Source: Amarobacter sp035326025
GTDB lineage: Bacteria > Chloroflexota > Dehalococcoidia > Tepidiformales > Tepidiformaceae
NCBI GenBank assembly: GCA_035326025.1
Contig: DAOKYT010000017.1
Location: forward strand, 1 to 44,757
Length of the DNA: 44,757 nucleotides
Reading direction: 5' to 3'
Shown: positions 31,281-40,628 of the stretch, piece after piece
Position numbering within the stretch: position 1 is the stretch's first letter
How the letters are laid out: every line of letters starts with the position of its first letter
The notes under the pieces: generated by a model
Told to the model about the DNA's origin: nothing
What the model saw: the letters and a program-made list of their open reading frames with translations, nothing else
Database searches by the model: none
Translations under genes and position numbers: made by a program

Positions 31281-32651
31281 ATGGCCCGCTCGACCCGTGG
31301 GTACCGCTGCCGCGAATGCGGCTGGACGACCGTCGCCTACGTTGGCCGCTGCGGCGAGTGCCAGCAGTGGAACACCCTCGACCAGTTCGACAGCGCGCCC
31401 CGGGGCCCCCTCGTACGCTCATCCCGCCCGGCGGCACTCCCGGGGAGGACCCTCGCCCTCGCCGAAGTGCCGGACGAGCCGGGACGCCGCATGACCACGG
31501 ACATCCCCGAACTCGACCGCGTCCTCGGCGGCGGGCTCGTCCCCGGCTCGCTTGTCCTCGTCGGCGGCGACCCGGGTATTGGCAAGTCGACGCTCATGCT
31601 CCAGGCTGCCGCCCGCCTCGCTGATCAGGGCCAGGCCGTCGCCTACGTGTGTGGCGAGGAGTCACCCCGCCAGGTCCGCATGCGCGCTTCCCGGCTGGAT
31701 GTCGGCGCGGCCCCCATTACCCTCATTCCCGAATCCAGCCTCGATGCAGCGCTCGCCGCCGCTGAGGGGGCCGGCGCCACCGTCGTCATCATCGACTCCA
31801 TCCAGTCCGTCTACATCGAGGGCCTCGAATCGCGCTCCGGCGGCCCCGCCCAGTTGGCCGAGGCCGGCGCCCGCCTCGTCGCCTTCGCCAAGGGCAACGA
31901 GATCTGCACCATCGTCACGGGCCATGTCACCAAGGGCGGTGAGATCGCTGGCCCGCGTCTCCTGGAGCACCTTGTCGATGCCGTCCTCTATTTCGAAGGC
32001 GCCGAAGGGGGCGCCTTGCGCGTCCTCCGCGCGGTGAAAAACCGGTTCGGCGCGACCGACGAGGTCGGCGTGTTTGAGATGACGGGCTCCGGGCTGCAGA
32101 GCGTCGAAAACCCGAGCTCCGCGTTGCTCGATGCGCATGACGCGGAGGCCTCCGGGTGTGCCGTCACGGCCGTCATCGAGGGTTCCCGGCCCCTTGCGGT
32201 CGAGGTCCAGGCGCTCGCCGTTCCCACAAACCTCGCCTCGCCCCGCAGGATCGCCGCGGGACTCGAGACCTCGCGCCTGCACCTGCTCCTCGCGGTGCTC
32301 GCACGCAGGGGCGGCGTGAATGCGTCCGGCATGGATGTAGTGGCGAGCGTTTCCGGCGGGCTCCGTCTTCGAGACCCCGCGGCCGATCTCGCGGTGCTGG
32401 CCGCCCTGGCCTCAGCTGTTTCCGATCGTCCCCTGCCGCGCGGGACGGCCTACCTCGGCGAAGTCGCGCTCTCGGGTGCGATCCGGCCCGTCCAGCAGGC
32501 CCAGCGGCGCCTCATTGAGCTCGCCCGCCTTGGCTTTGCCCGGGCGCTTGCCCCCCCCGGCACACCCGCGGTTGAGGGGATCACGCTCATCCCGGCGCGC
32601 ACCGTGCGCGACGCCCTCTCGCACCAGGAATGGGGAAATCGTGAATCGTGA
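31281..32651 (+). CDS. radA: DNA repair protein RadA (Sms)
   Basis: 456 residues, normal length. RadA is a RecA-like ATPase driving branch migration in recombination. N-terminal zinc finger 'YRCRECGWTTVAYVGRCGEC', Walker A 'VGGDPGIGKST' near residue 100, Walker B 'VVIIDSIQSVYIE', the RadA-specific 'KNRFGATDEVGVFEM' and the C-terminal Lon-like domain ('DPAADLAVLAALASAVSDRP', 'YLGEVALSGAIRPVQQAQRR'). It ends 5 nt before the convergent rodA stop, and its last codons form an AATCGTG repeat. Confidence 0.97.
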   Translation: MARSTRGYRCRECGWTTVAYVGRCGECQQWNTLDQFDSAPRGPLVRSSRPAALPGRTLALAEVPDEPGRRMTTDIPELDRVLGGGLVPGSLVLVGGDPGIGKSTLMLQAAARLADQGQAVAYVCGEESPRQVRMRASRLDVGAAPITLIPESSLDAALAAAEGAGATVVIIDSIQSVYIEGLESRSGGPAQLAEAGARLVAFAKGNEICTIVTGHVTKGGEIAGPRLLEHLVDAVLYFEGAEGGALRVLRAVKNRFGATDEVGVFEMTGSGLQSVENPSSALLDAHDAEASGCAVTAVIEGSRPLAVEVQALAVPTNLASPRRIAAGLETSRLHLLLAVLARRGGVNASGMDVVASVSGGLRLRDPAADLAVLAALASAVSDRPLPRGTAYLGEVALSGAIRPVQQAQRRLIELARLGFARALAPPGTPAVEGITLIPARTVRDALSHQEWGNRES

Positions 32652-32656
32652 ATCGT
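32637..32656 (+). repeat. Heptamer repeat AATCGTG, almost three copies
   Basis: AATCGTG AATCGTG AATCGT at the convergent radA/rodA junction; it encodes the last residues of RadA and its stop. Confidence 0.7.
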
Positions 32657-33823
32657 CTACGTCTGCCGATAGGCGCGGTGGCGCATCACGATGCTCTGCA
32701 GAATCCCGAGCGACACGAACAGGCTTACCAGCGACGATCCTCCCTGGCTGACGAACGGCAGCGGGATCCCCGTCACCGGGAACAGCCGCACATTCACGGC
32801 GATGTTGATGAACGTCTGCATCAAAATCAACATAACGATGCCCACGGCGACAAGCTGGCCCGCTGTGTCCCCGGCGAGCTGCGCGGCGCGTATCCCCCGC
32901 ATCAACAGCAGGATGAACAGGGCGAACATCACCATCGCCCCCACGAACCCGAACTCCTCGCCCATCAGGCTGAAGATGAAGTCGCGCGTCGCGACCCGGA
33001 GGTATTCGAGCTGGGTCTGGTCGCCCTTGGTGAACCCTTTGCCGAACACCTGGCCGGAACCAAGCGCGATTTCGCCCTGGAGCGTCGTGAAACCCGTGTC
33101 CAGCGGGTCGCGGTTGGGGTCGACCAGTACCGAGATGCGTTGCACCTGGTAATCCGCGATGCCAAACGTCCAGATGAACGGCAGCAGCGCAAGGAAGATG
33201 GCACCCATGACCAGCAGGTGGCGGCGGCTCACCCCGGCCACGATGACGACTCCGAGCCAGATCGCCCCGAACACCAGCGACGTTCCGAGGTCCGGCTGGA
33301 TGAACACCAGACCAACCACCGGGACCATGATCGCCAGCGACAGGAGCAGGGCCTTGAGCTCACGCGCGTCGCCGCCATGTTCGCTGAAGAAGCGGGCCAG
33401 CAACAGGATCGTGGCAATCTTGGCGAACTCCGAGGGCTGTACCTGCACCGGCCCGAAGGTGAACCAGCTCCTCGCGCCACCCTCGGTAGACCCGAACGCG
33501 AGGATAGCGATGAGCGAGAGGATGCTCATCAGGTACAGCGCCCACGAATAGTGGATGAAGTGGTGGTAGTCGATCTTCGAGACGATAAGCATCGCGACGA
33601 CGCCGGCCGCGGCGAACACAGCCTGCTTGGCCGAGGGGTTGCTCAGGCTGGCGACCGGCCCTTCGTACCAGGGAAGTGAACCGCTGTAGATGAGCAGCAG
33701 CCCATAGATCACGAGCCCGATCGCCGCGAACACCATGACATAGTCGAACCGGTCCCAGCCCCGCCATGCACTGGCCGAGGTCCGCACCCGTCCGCCGTAG
33801 CCGCCATAAGTCACGCTGCTCAT
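32657..33823 (-). CDS. rodA: Rod-shape peptidoglycan polymerase RodA (SEDS family)
   Basis: 388 residues with about ten membrane helices. SEDS glycosyltransferases polymerise lipid II together with a class B PBP. Signs: 'GARSWFTFGPVQVQPSEFAK', 'IQPDLGTSLVF' (region of the catalytic Asp), 'GFTKGDQTQLEYLRVATRDF', 'EEFGFVGA' and 'GIPLPFVSQGGSS' at the end. It overlaps mrdA by 4 nt (ATGA), so the pair is translationally coupled, as usual for PBP2-RodA. Last gene of the mre operon. Confidence 0.97.
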   Translation of the reverse strand: MSSVTYGGYGGRVRTSASAWRGWDRFDYVMVFAAIGLVIYGLLLIYSGSLPWYEGPVASLSNPSAKQAVFAAAGVVAMLIVSKIDYHHFIHYSWALYLMSILSLIAILAFGSTEGGARSWFTFGPVQVQPSEFAKIATILLLARFFSEHGGDARELKALLLSLAIMVPVVGLVFIQPDLGTSLVFGAIWLGVVIVAGVSRRHLLVMGAIFLALLPFIWTFGIADYQVQRISVLVDPNRDPLDTGFTTLQGEIALGSGQVFGKGFTKGDQTQLEYLRVATRDFIFSLMGEEFGFVGAMVMFALFILLLMRGIRAAQLAGDTAGQLVAVGIVMLILMQTFINIAVNVRLFPVTGIPLPFVSQGGSSLVSLFVSLGILQSIVMRHRAYRQT

Positions 33824-35748
33824 CGGGCCACGTTCTCCAGGAAGTACTGGAGGATCTTGCCGGCCACGGGTGCTGCCTTATCACCGCCGACGCCAATGTC
33901 GAAATACACCGTCACCACCACCTGCGGGTCGTCGTAAGGCGCGAAACCCGTGAACCAGGCGTGCTGAGACTTCGTGCCGTCCTTCTTGATGAACTCCGCC
34001 GTACCGGTCTTCCCGGCGACCGGCGCGCCCGGGATGGCCGCGCGCATGCCGGCGCCGTACTGCACCGAACCGAGCATGCCCTCGCGGATGACCTGCAGGT
34101 ACTCCTCCGAGACGCCAACTTCCTCGTACGTTGTCGCGATGGTCCGGACGGTCGTCCCGTCCGGGGCTACCACCCGGTTCACGATGTGGGGCGTCACGAG
34201 CTTTCCGCCGTTTGCCACCGCCGCCGTCATCCTGGCGATCTGTAGCGGCGTGGCCAGCACGTCGCCCTGCCCGATGGCGGTGTTGTAGGTGTCGCCCAGG
34301 AACCATTCGTTCTCGCCGGGGTTGAAGCCCTCCCCCACATACGTCCGGCGCTTCCAGCCCGGGTCGGGGATGCGGCCCGGGTCCTCGCCGTAGAGGTCTA
34401 TACCGGTTACCTTCCCGAATCCGAAGCGCCGCGCCCAGCTCGCCAGCACGGTCGCCGAAGTCTCGACATCCTTCCCGAGCCCTTTCACCTGCTCGAGGTC
34501 GCCGCCTGCTGTCAGCCACATGAAAATGTTCGACGACCAGGCGATGCCGGCCCGCACGTCCATCGGCTGGTCGTGGCACCGCCAGTCGGGGTACTCGTAG
34601 AGGATGTCGTTCTCGCCCTTCACCTCCAGGCGGCACCCGATGTAGTAGCTCGTGCTCGGTGTGATGCTCCCTTCCATGAGCCCCGCGGCCGACGTCACCA
34701 GCTTGAACGTTGAGCCCGGGGCGGCGGGCGAGAGCGCCTTGTTCAGGAACGGGTAGGTCGTGGTGTTTGTCGCGAGCGCCTCGAGCTCGGCCGACCGCTT
34801 GCGTGAGTCGGCGAAGATGTTGTTGTCGAAGGTCGGGATGGAAACCAGCGAGTACACCTCGCCGGTGTTCGGGTTCATCACCACCGCCGAGGCGATCGTT
34901 GCCGGTCCCCACGTCCCGCTGGTGTCCTCCATCGACGATTGCAGCAAGCTGGCGGCGTACTGCTGGAGCCCCATGTCGATGGCCAGTTCCAGGCTATTGC
35001 CCGGGATCGGGTCTTTCGTCCCAATCTGGTTGATGAGGCGGCCCTGCGCATCCTGCTCGGCGGCCTGGTACCCAATCTGTCCGCGCAGGTCGCTTTCGTA
35101 CCGTGCCTCGACCCCGTCCTTGCCCACCGGCTCATCGAGCTGGTAGCCCTGCTCGCGTAAGGTCTTCGCCTCCTCCGCGGTCTGCGGTCCGATGTAGCCG
35201 AGGATGTGCGAGAACTCCGGCCCCGCCGTGTAGTTCCGCCCGGGTGTCACCGCCAGGCTCACGCCTTGCATATCGACCGACGCCTCTTCGAGCGCAAGCG
35301 CCTGGTCCTTCGTGAGGTTCGTCGCGATGGTAATGTCGATGTAGCCCCGCCCGGCCGCTTCTGCCTCGTCAACGCGCGCCTGCACCTCGAGCGGAGAGAC
35401 GCCAATCAGGTCCTGCAGTCGGAGGTAGATGCGGTAGCGGGCTTCCCGGGATTGTGGCAGGACTTCGGGGAGGATTTTCGCTGAGTACACCCCCACGTTC
35501 TGCACCAGTGGCTCGCCGTTCCGGTCGAGGATGAGACCACGGGTGGGGAGGATGTTCTTCTGGATGATGTGGTTCTCTTGAGACCGTCGCGCGAACTCGG
35601 CGCCGTTGATGATCTGCATCTCCACCAGCCTGGCGGCCAGGACGGCGAACATCACGAGCACCGCGAGGCGCAGCACCATCAGGTTCCCATGAGGGCGGTT
35701 GCGGCTCGTTCCGCCGGGTGCCTTGAAGCCGTCGTCGAGGATACTCAT
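33820..35748 (-). CDS. mrdA: Penicillin-binding protein 2 (class B transpeptidase)
   Basis: 642 residues. One membrane anchor near residues 25-45, the PBP dimerisation domain ('LPTRGLILDRNGEPLVQNVG'), then the transpeptidase domain: SxxK in 'AAPGSTFKLVTSAAG' (active Ser), SxN in 'AWSSNIFMW', KTG in 'VAGKTGTAEF'. It cross-links peptidoglycan during elongation as partner of RodA. The start ATG lies just 4 nt inside the CTAG copy flanking a MITE-like element, so its ribosome-binding region now derives partly from that element (AGGCTCCTAG). Confidence 0.96.
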   Translation of the reverse strand: MSILDDGFKAPGGTSRNRPHGNLMVLRLAVLVMFAVLAARLVEMQIINGAEFARRSQENHIIQKNILPTRGLILDRNGEPLVQNVGVYSAKILPEVLPQSREARYRIYLRLQDLIGVSPLEVQARVDEAEAAGRGYIDITIATNLTKDQALALEEASVDMQGVSLAVTPGRNYTAGPEFSHILGYIGPQTAEEAKTLREQGYQLDEPVGKDGVEARYESDLRGQIGYQAAEQDAQGRLINQIGTKDPIPGNSLELAIDMGLQQYAASLLQSSMEDTSGTWGPATIASAVVMNPNTGEVYSLVSIPTFDNNIFADSRKRSAELEALATNTTTYPFLNKALSPAAPGSTFKLVTSAAGLMEGSITPSTSYYIGCRLEVKGENDILYEYPDWRCHDQPMDVRAGIAWSSNIFMWLTAGGDLEQVKGLGKDVETSATVLASWARRFGFGKVTGIDLYGEDPGRIPDPGWKRRTYVGEGFNPGENEWFLGDTYNTAIGQGDVLATPLQIARMTAAVANGGKLVTPHIVNRVVAPDGTTVRTIATTYEEVGVSEEYLQVIREGMLGSVQYGAGMRAAIPGAPVAGKTGTAEFIKKDGTKSQHAWFTGFAPYDDPQVVVTVYFDIGVGGDKAAPVAGKILQYFLENVAR

Positions 35749-35755
35749 CGGCTAG

Positions 35756-35906
35756 GAGCCTGTCTATTTAATCGACTTTTGCGTGTTATGTGCGGAAAAG
35801 GCGGAATCAAATCATCCAGCCCGCACCCGTTTCGAGGCCCTCTGGGCCCTTAGGTGAAGTCGAACACAACTCGTCATGGGGCGATTTCCAATAAACCGAC
35901 TGCCTC
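35756..35906. mobile_element. MITE-like element (151 bp) with CTAG target duplication
   Basis: Imperfect terminal inverted repeats (left GAGCCTGTCTATTTAATCGA; right, reverse complemented, GAGGCAGTCGGTTTATTGGA; 14 of 20 identical) are flanked by direct CTAG copies at 35752-35755 and 35907-35910. The inside is clearly less GC-rich than its neighbours and encodes no transposase. CTAG duplication and GAG/GGG-type ends are seen in IS5-family elements, so this may be a non-autonomous derivative. It separates mreD from mrdA. Confidence 0.6.
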
Positions 35907-36422
35907 CTAGTAGTACCTGCTCCGCTGCAGCGTCAGTCCTCGCCCGCTCCAGCCCGCGATCCGCATTGGAATGTAAACCACCGTGAGTAACGCCGCGTCA
36001 AGGATGAAGCCCGGGACCACGACATCCCTCACGAGCACCCCAAACGCCCCGTCAGCGCCCCCGGCCATTGCCCCGAGCGCCAGCAGCACCCGCACCCAGG
36101 CGCCGGTCACCACCATCATCGCGAGCGTCCTCAGGTAATGGTTGACGGGCACCGCGGATTCCTCGATCGCGAACCCCAGCGGCAGCAGCGGCAGGTACGC
36201 GAGCAGCAGGAGCCCGGGGGCGCGGTCGGAGAGAAAACCTACCGCGATGGCCGCGACGGGGGTGAGCACCATAACTGGAGAGGGGCTGCTGAACGCCGCG
36301 ACAAGCACCAGCATCAGCAGGACGAACTCCGGGGTGGCCCCCGAAACGGGGAAAAGCGGTGCAACCGTCACCTGGGCGATGGAGGCAAGCAGGACACCAG
36401 CCCCAAGGGCGATTGCTCGCAT
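35907..36422 (-). CDS. mreD: Rod-shape-determining protein MreD
   Basis: 171 residues, mostly membrane segments ('VLLASIAQVTVAPLFPV', 'EFVLLMLVLVAAF', 'LLAYLPLLPLGFAIEESAVP', 'VVPGFILDAALLTVVYIPMR'). MreD is a poorly conserved membrane partner of MreC, identified here by size, topology and position immediately after mreC (the TGA and ATG abut). Its TAG stop codon lies within the CTAG duplication of the adjacent MITE-like element, so the original C-terminus may have been longer or the stop was re-created. Confidence 0.9.
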   Translation of the reverse strand: MRAIALGAGVLLASIAQVTVAPLFPVSGATPEFVLLMLVLVAAFSSPSPVMVLTPVAAIAVGFLSDRAPGLLLLAYLPLLPLGFAIEESAVPVNHYLRTLAMMVVTGAWVRVLLALGAMAGGADGAFGVLVRDVVVPGFILDAALLTVVYIPMRIAGWSGRGLTLQRSRYY

Positions 36423-37250
36423 TCAGTCCTCCAGCGTTAGCCGCTCGGGGATGAAGCTGATGTTGACCAGCACCGTCGTCGCCGTCCCAAGGCGCACCAG
36501 CGGCTGGATGGAGACCTTCTTGTAAAGGTCCTGGCTCGTGCCTGAGACCTCGCTCACGATGCCAATCGGGATACCCTTCGGGTAGTTGCCGCCGAGCCCG
36601 GCGGTGACCACCGTGTCGCCGGCCTTGATATCGCCCTGCGCAAGGTCGAGGATGAGTCCCCGGTCTGGCGTCCCCTTCACGATGCCGTCGGCGCCTGTCC
36701 CGGCTACCTCGGCGCGCACCTTGCTTCTGGTATCGGTGATCAGCCTCACGAACGAAGTCTCGGCCGTCACTTTCGTGATGGCGCCCATGAGCGACCCTTG
36801 TGAGCTGAGCACCACCATGCCTGCCTGGATGCCAGAGGACGAGCCGCGGTCGATGCTGACTTCCTGCTGAAACGGTGTGCTCGCCCGGTGGACAATATTG
36901 GCCACGACCCGTGTCTCATCGGCGCCGCCCTGGGTGATCTGGAGCAGGCTCTCGAGCTCCTTCACGCGCTGGGCATCTTGCTGGAGGCCGGCAATCTGGT
37001 TTCGCAGATCTTCGTTCTCGAGCCGGAGCCGGTTGTTCTCGTCCTGCAGGTCGCCGAGTTCGTTGAAGTCGGAGAGCACGGCCGCGACGGGCTTGAAGAC
37101 AGCCGTGAGGACGCTTTCTACTGGCGCTGTCGCGCGCAGGAAGAGTCCCTGGAACGGATTCAACAGTCCCGTCTGCCCCACGATGGCCAGCAGCAACGCC
37201 AGGCCGATCATCGAAGCCACCCACCATGAGTACCGCGAGAACATCAGCAT
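36423..37250 (-). CDS. mreC: Rod-shape-determining protein MreC
   Basis: 275 residues. N-terminal membrane helix (about 10-28, 'WWVASMIGLALLLAIVG'), then a coiled coil with 'LGDLQDENNRLRLENEDLRN', then the MreC beta domain: 'RVVANIVHRASTPFQQEVSI', 'DRGSSSGIQAGMVVLSS', 'VRLITDTRSKVRAEVAGTG' and 'GNYPKGIPIGIVSEV'. MreC links the MreB cytoskeleton to the PBP2-RodA enzyme pair. The gene lies 27 nt after mreB. Confidence 0.96.
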   Translation of the reverse strand: MLMFSRYSWWVASMIGLALLLAIVGQTGLLNPFQGLFLRATAPVESVLTAVFKPVAAVLSDFNELGDLQDENNRLRLENEDLRNQIAGLQQDAQRVKELESLLQITQGGADETRVVANIVHRASTPFQQEVSIDRGSSSGIQAGMVVLSSQGSLMGAITKVTAETSFVRLITDTRSKVRAEVAGTGADGIVKGTPDRGLILDLAQGDIKAGDTVVTAGLGGNYPKGIPIGIVSEVSGTSQDLYKKVSIQPLVRLGTATTVLVNISFIPERLTLED

Positions 37251-37277
37251 GGAATCACCAGGGGGCGCGCTTCGATG

Positions 37278-38339
37278 CTACCGCCCGGGCCGGCGTGAAG
37301 CCAATTGCGATTGCACTTTGTTCAGCAGTTCCGATTCCTCCAGCACCTCTCCCGCGCCGCGCACCACGCACAGCAACGGGTCCTCCGCCACGTACACCGG
37401 GAAGCGCGTCTCCTGGCTCAGCCGCCGGTCGAGGCCTCGGAGGAGCGCTCCGCCACCGGCCAGGGCGATCCCGTGGGCCATCAGGTCGCTCACCAGTTCC
37501 GGCGGAGTGACTTCAATCGAGGAGCGCACCGCCTCGACGATCGCGCTGATCGAGCCGGCCAGCGCATCGCGGATTTCCACGGTGCTCACCTCAACGGATT
37601 TTGGCAGGCCCGTCGCCAGGTCGCGTCCGCGGATGTCGATGGTCTCTTCCGGTTCAAGCGGCGCTGCCGAGCCGGCCACTTTCTTGATCTCTTCCGCCGT
37701 CCGCTCCCCGATCAGGAGGTTATGCACCTGCCGGGCGTAGGCCATGATGTCCTGGTCCATCTCATCGCCAGCCACGCGCACCGATGTGCTCACCACCATG
37801 CCGCCGAGCGAGATGATGGCCACCTCGGTGGTGCCGCCGCCGATGTCGACGATCATGCAGCCCGCGGCCTCCATCACGGGAAGGCCCGCGCCAATCGCTG
37901 CCGCCATCGGCTCCTCGATGAGGTAACAGCTCCGCGCGCCCGCGTTCAGCGCCGCGTCATGCACGGCCCGCTTCTCCACCTCGGTCACCCCGCTGGGAAT
38001 GCCAACCACCACACGCGGCTGCGCCAGGAAGCTCCGGTCGTGTACCGCGCGGATGAAGTAGCTGAGCATCTTCTCCGTGACTTCGAAGTCCGAGATGACG
38101 CCGTCGCGGAGCGGGCGCACCGCCACGATGTTCGCGGGCGTCCGCCCCACCATCCGCTTTGCCTCGGCACCGATGGCGAGGATCTTCTTCGTGGTCCGGT
38201 CGATCGCCACGACCGACGGCTCGTCGATGACGATCCCCCGGCCCTTCACCATCACCAGCGTGTTTGCCGTGCCGAGGTCGATCGCGATGTCGTGCGACAG
38301 GAATCCGAAGAGGCTACTGAGGGGATTAAAGAAGGCCAA
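37278..38339 (-). CDS. mreB: Rod-shape-determining protein MreB (bacterial actin)
   Basis: 353 residues, starting with TTG at 38339 (AGG upstream). Actin-fold signatures: phosphate 1 'IAIDLGTANTLVMVKGRGIV', 'LDPSVVAID'-type segment reading 'EPSVVAIDRTTKKILAIGAE', phosphate 2 'CMIVDIGGGTTEVAIISLGG' and adenosine 'HGIALAGGGALLRGL'. MreB filaments under the membrane position the elongation machinery. First gene of the mreB-mreC-mreD-mrdA-rodA operon. Confidence 0.98.
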   Translation of the reverse strand: MAFFNPLSSLFGFLSHDIAIDLGTANTLVMVKGRGIVIDEPSVVAIDRTTKKILAIGAEAKRMVGRTPANIVAVRPLRDGVISDFEVTEKMLSYFIRAVHDRSFLAQPRVVVGIPSGVTEVEKRAVHDAALNAGARSCYLIEEPMAAAIGAGLPVMEAAGCMIVDIGGGTTEVAIISLGGMVVSTSVRVAGDEMDQDIMAYARQVHNLLIGERTAEEIKKVAGSAAPLEPEETIDIRGRDLATGLPKSVEVSTVEIRDALAGSISAIVEAVRSSIEVTPPELVSDLMAHGIALAGGGALLRGLDRRLSQETRFPVYVAEDPLLCVVRGAGEVLEESELLNKVQSQLASRRPGR

Positions 38340-38395
38340 GAGTGCGACCTGTTGTTGGTACGAGCCGCGAGGATCCGCGGGGATGTAGCCTGTTC

Positions 38396-38424
38396 ATTAT
38401 ACGCGCCATAACCACGGGCGCGAA
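38396..38424 (-). promoter_or_regulatory. mre operon promoter
   Basis: Minus strand: TTCGCG, 17-nt spacer, TATAAT (38396-38401). The -10 box is perfect. It gives mreB a leader of about 50 nt, unlike the leaderless genes nearby. Confidence 0.6.
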
Positions 38425-38441
38425 TCCGCTCCACTTTGTGT

Positions 38442-40550
38442 TCAGTGAATGGTCTCAGGCCTTTTCTCAGCGCGCGAAATATCCCCGAGGGCCCCTTCGC
38501 CGCCTTCCAGGAGCGCCATGAAGGCCGATTCGTCCAGTACCCTGGTACCCAGGTGCTGGGCCTTCGTGAGCTTCGATCCGGCTTCCGCTCCCGCCACCAG
38601 GTAGTCCGTCCCCCTGGTCACGGAACTCCCGGCCTTTCCACCCGCCGCCCGGATACGGTCTTCCGCCTCGGCGCGAGACATGCTCTCGAGCCGCCCGGTC
38701 ACCACCAGCGTCAACCCCGCCAGCGGCCCCCCGGCGGCGCCCGGGCCGGCGGATTGCCTGGGGTTCACGCCGTGCGCCACCAGCCGGCGGACGATATCGC
38801 GGTTCCCCGGCCGCTGTGCCCAGCTGGCAATGCTCGCCGCCACCACCGGGCCAATGCCCTCGATCTGCTGGAGCTGCTCCTCCGTGGCATCGAGTAGCCC
38901 CTCCAGGCTCCCCACGCGTTCCGCGAGCAACCGCGCCGTCTCGAAACCCACGTGGCGGATCCCGAGGGCGAAGATCACGTTGGCCAGTGGCCGCTGCTTG
39001 CTCGCTTCGATGCCGCGCATCAGGTTGCCCGCGGCCTTAGCCTTGATGCCCGGCAGCGTCATTAACTTCTCGGCCGTCAGGTCGTAGATTGCCGCCACAT
39101 CCCGCGCCAGCCCCGAATCGAACAGGGCATGGGCCATGCGTTCCCCGAGCCCCTCGATGTCCATCGCACCGCGGCTGGCGAAGTGCTCGATCATCCGGAT
39201 CTGTTGCGCCGGGCAACCCGCGTTCGAGCAGTAATACGCCGCCTCGTCCTCCTCGCGCGAGACGGGCGCTCCGCACACCGGGCACTCTCCCGGCATCGAC
39301 CACTCCCGCTCTTCTCCCGTGCGCAGGCTCAACACCGGGCCGACCACCTGGGGGATCACCTCGCCCGCGCGCTGCACGATGACAGTATCGCCCTCGCGGA
39401 TGTCCTTTCGCCGGATATCGCCTTCGTTGTGCAGGGTGGCCATCGACACGGTCGCGCCGCCGACCACGACTGGTTCGAGTACGGCGAAAGGTGTCAGAAC
39501 GCCGGTCCGCCCGACGTTGACTTCGATGCGCCGCAACTTCGTGGTGCGCTGCTGGGGCGGGAACTTGAATGCGGTCGCCCAGCGCGGCTCCCTGCCGGCA
39601 TACCCCAGCCGGTCCCACTCGCGTGTGTCGTCGACCTTCAGCACGACGCCATCGATGTCGTAGTCGAGCCGCTCCCGCTCTCGTCCCCACCAGGCGATCC
39701 GCTCATGCACGTCGTCGAGGTTCGGGTGCAATCGCGTCTGCGGATTGATGTTGAATCCCATGCCCGCGAGCCAGGCGAGCGTTTCGTAATGGCTGCCGGG
39801 TCTGCTCCCCTCGCACCATCCCAGCTGGTAGATGTACATCGCCAGCGGCCGGCTCGCGGTGATCGAGGGGTCCTTCTGCCTCACCGAGCCCGCGGCCGCG
39901 TTGCGGGGATTGGCGTACAGCGGCAGCGGCCGCCGGCCCTGTCTCTCCCGTTCGATGTTCTGCTCGCCGATAGCGGCGTTCATCTCCTCGAAGCCGCTCT
40001 TGCTCATGTACACCTCGCCCCGGACCTCAAAGCGGGCGGGGTACTCCCCGCTGAGCACCTTCGGAATGGTGGCGATGGTGCGCAGGTTTTCGGTGACGTT
40101 CTCTCCACGGAAGCCATCGCCCCGGGTAGCGCCCTGGACGAACCGGCCGCCTTCGTACACCAGCGCAATCGCCAGGCCGTCGATCTTCGGCTCGGTGGTA
40201 ATCGGGAACGAGTCCACGTCCAGCCGCTCGGCGGCCCGGCGGTGCCACGCCTGCAACTCCGCCTCGCTGAAGCAGTTCGAGAGACTGAGCAGCGGCACGC
40301 GATGCTCCACCACTTCGAACGTGGTGAGCGGCGCGGCGCCGGTGCGCTGTGTCGGCGAATCCGGCGTAATCAGCTCGGGGAAGCGCGCCTCGATCGCCCT
40401 CAACTCGTTCATCAGCTCGTCATAGACCGCATCCGGGATCTCCGGGCGGTCCAGCTGGTAATACAGGTAGTTGTGGTAGTTGATGACCGAGCGCAGCTCC
40501 TCGCTGCGCAGGCGGGCTTCGTACTGGGACATGGCGGAGACATCGGCCAT
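38442..40550 (-). CDS. ligA: NAD-dependent DNA ligase LigA
   Basis: 702 residues from the ATG at 40550; the frame is open further upstream but without homology. Domains in order: Ia ('INYHNYLYYQLDRPEIPDAV'), adenylation with the KxDG lysine in 'TTEPKIDGLAIAL', 'RGDGFRGENVTENLRTI' and 'DIDGVVLKVDD', OB fold, four-Cys zinc finger ('CPVCGAPVSREEDEAAYYC' with a further 'CPAQQ'), helix-hairpin-helix set ('LFALGIRHVG'-type 'VIFALGIRHVGFETA') and C-terminal BRCT ('LAGLTLVVTGRLESMSRAEA'). It seals nicks using NAD+. TATACT is 7 nt upstream of the start. Confidence 0.98.
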   Translation of the reverse strand: MADVSAMSQYEARLRSEELRSVINYHNYLYYQLDRPEIPDAVYDELMNELRAIEARFPELITPDSPTQRTGAAPLTTFEVVEHRVPLLSLSNCFSEAELQAWHRRAAERLDVDSFPITTEPKIDGLAIALVYEGGRFVQGATRGDGFRGENVTENLRTIATIPKVLSGEYPARFEVRGEVYMSKSGFEEMNAAIGEQNIERERQGRRPLPLYANPRNAAAGSVRQKDPSITASRPLAMYIYQLGWCEGSRPGSHYETLAWLAGMGFNINPQTRLHPNLDDVHERIAWWGRERERLDYDIDGVVLKVDDTREWDRLGYAGREPRWATAFKFPPQQRTTKLRRIEVNVGRTGVLTPFAVLEPVVVGGATVSMATLHNEGDIRRKDIREGDTVIVQRAGEVIPQVVGPVLSLRTGEEREWSMPGECPVCGAPVSREEDEAAYYCSNAGCPAQQIRMIEHFASRGAMDIEGLGERMAHALFDSGLARDVAAIYDLTAEKLMTLPGIKAKAAGNLMRGIEASKQRPLANVIFALGIRHVGFETARLLAERVGSLEGLLDATEEQLQQIEGIGPVVAASIASWAQRPGNRDIVRRLVAHGVNPRQSAGPGAAGGPLAGLTLVVTGRLESMSRAEAEDRIRAAGGKAGSSVTRGTDYLVAGAEAGSKLTKAQHLGTRVLDESAFMALLEGGEGALGDISRAEKRPETIH

Positions 40551-40557
40551 GCGCCGC

Positions 40558-40563
40558 AGTATA
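40558..40563 (-). promoter_or_regulatory. -10 box TATACT, leaderless start of ligA
   Basis: Minus-strand TATACT ends 7 nt before the ATG at 40550. The divergent hisH box lies 66 nt away. Confidence 0.55.
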
Positions 40564-40628
40564 CGGACGCCGCCGCCGTGGAGCCTCGCCAACCCCGGTG
40601 ACGCGCGGGGAGTTCGGCCCCCGCGTGC

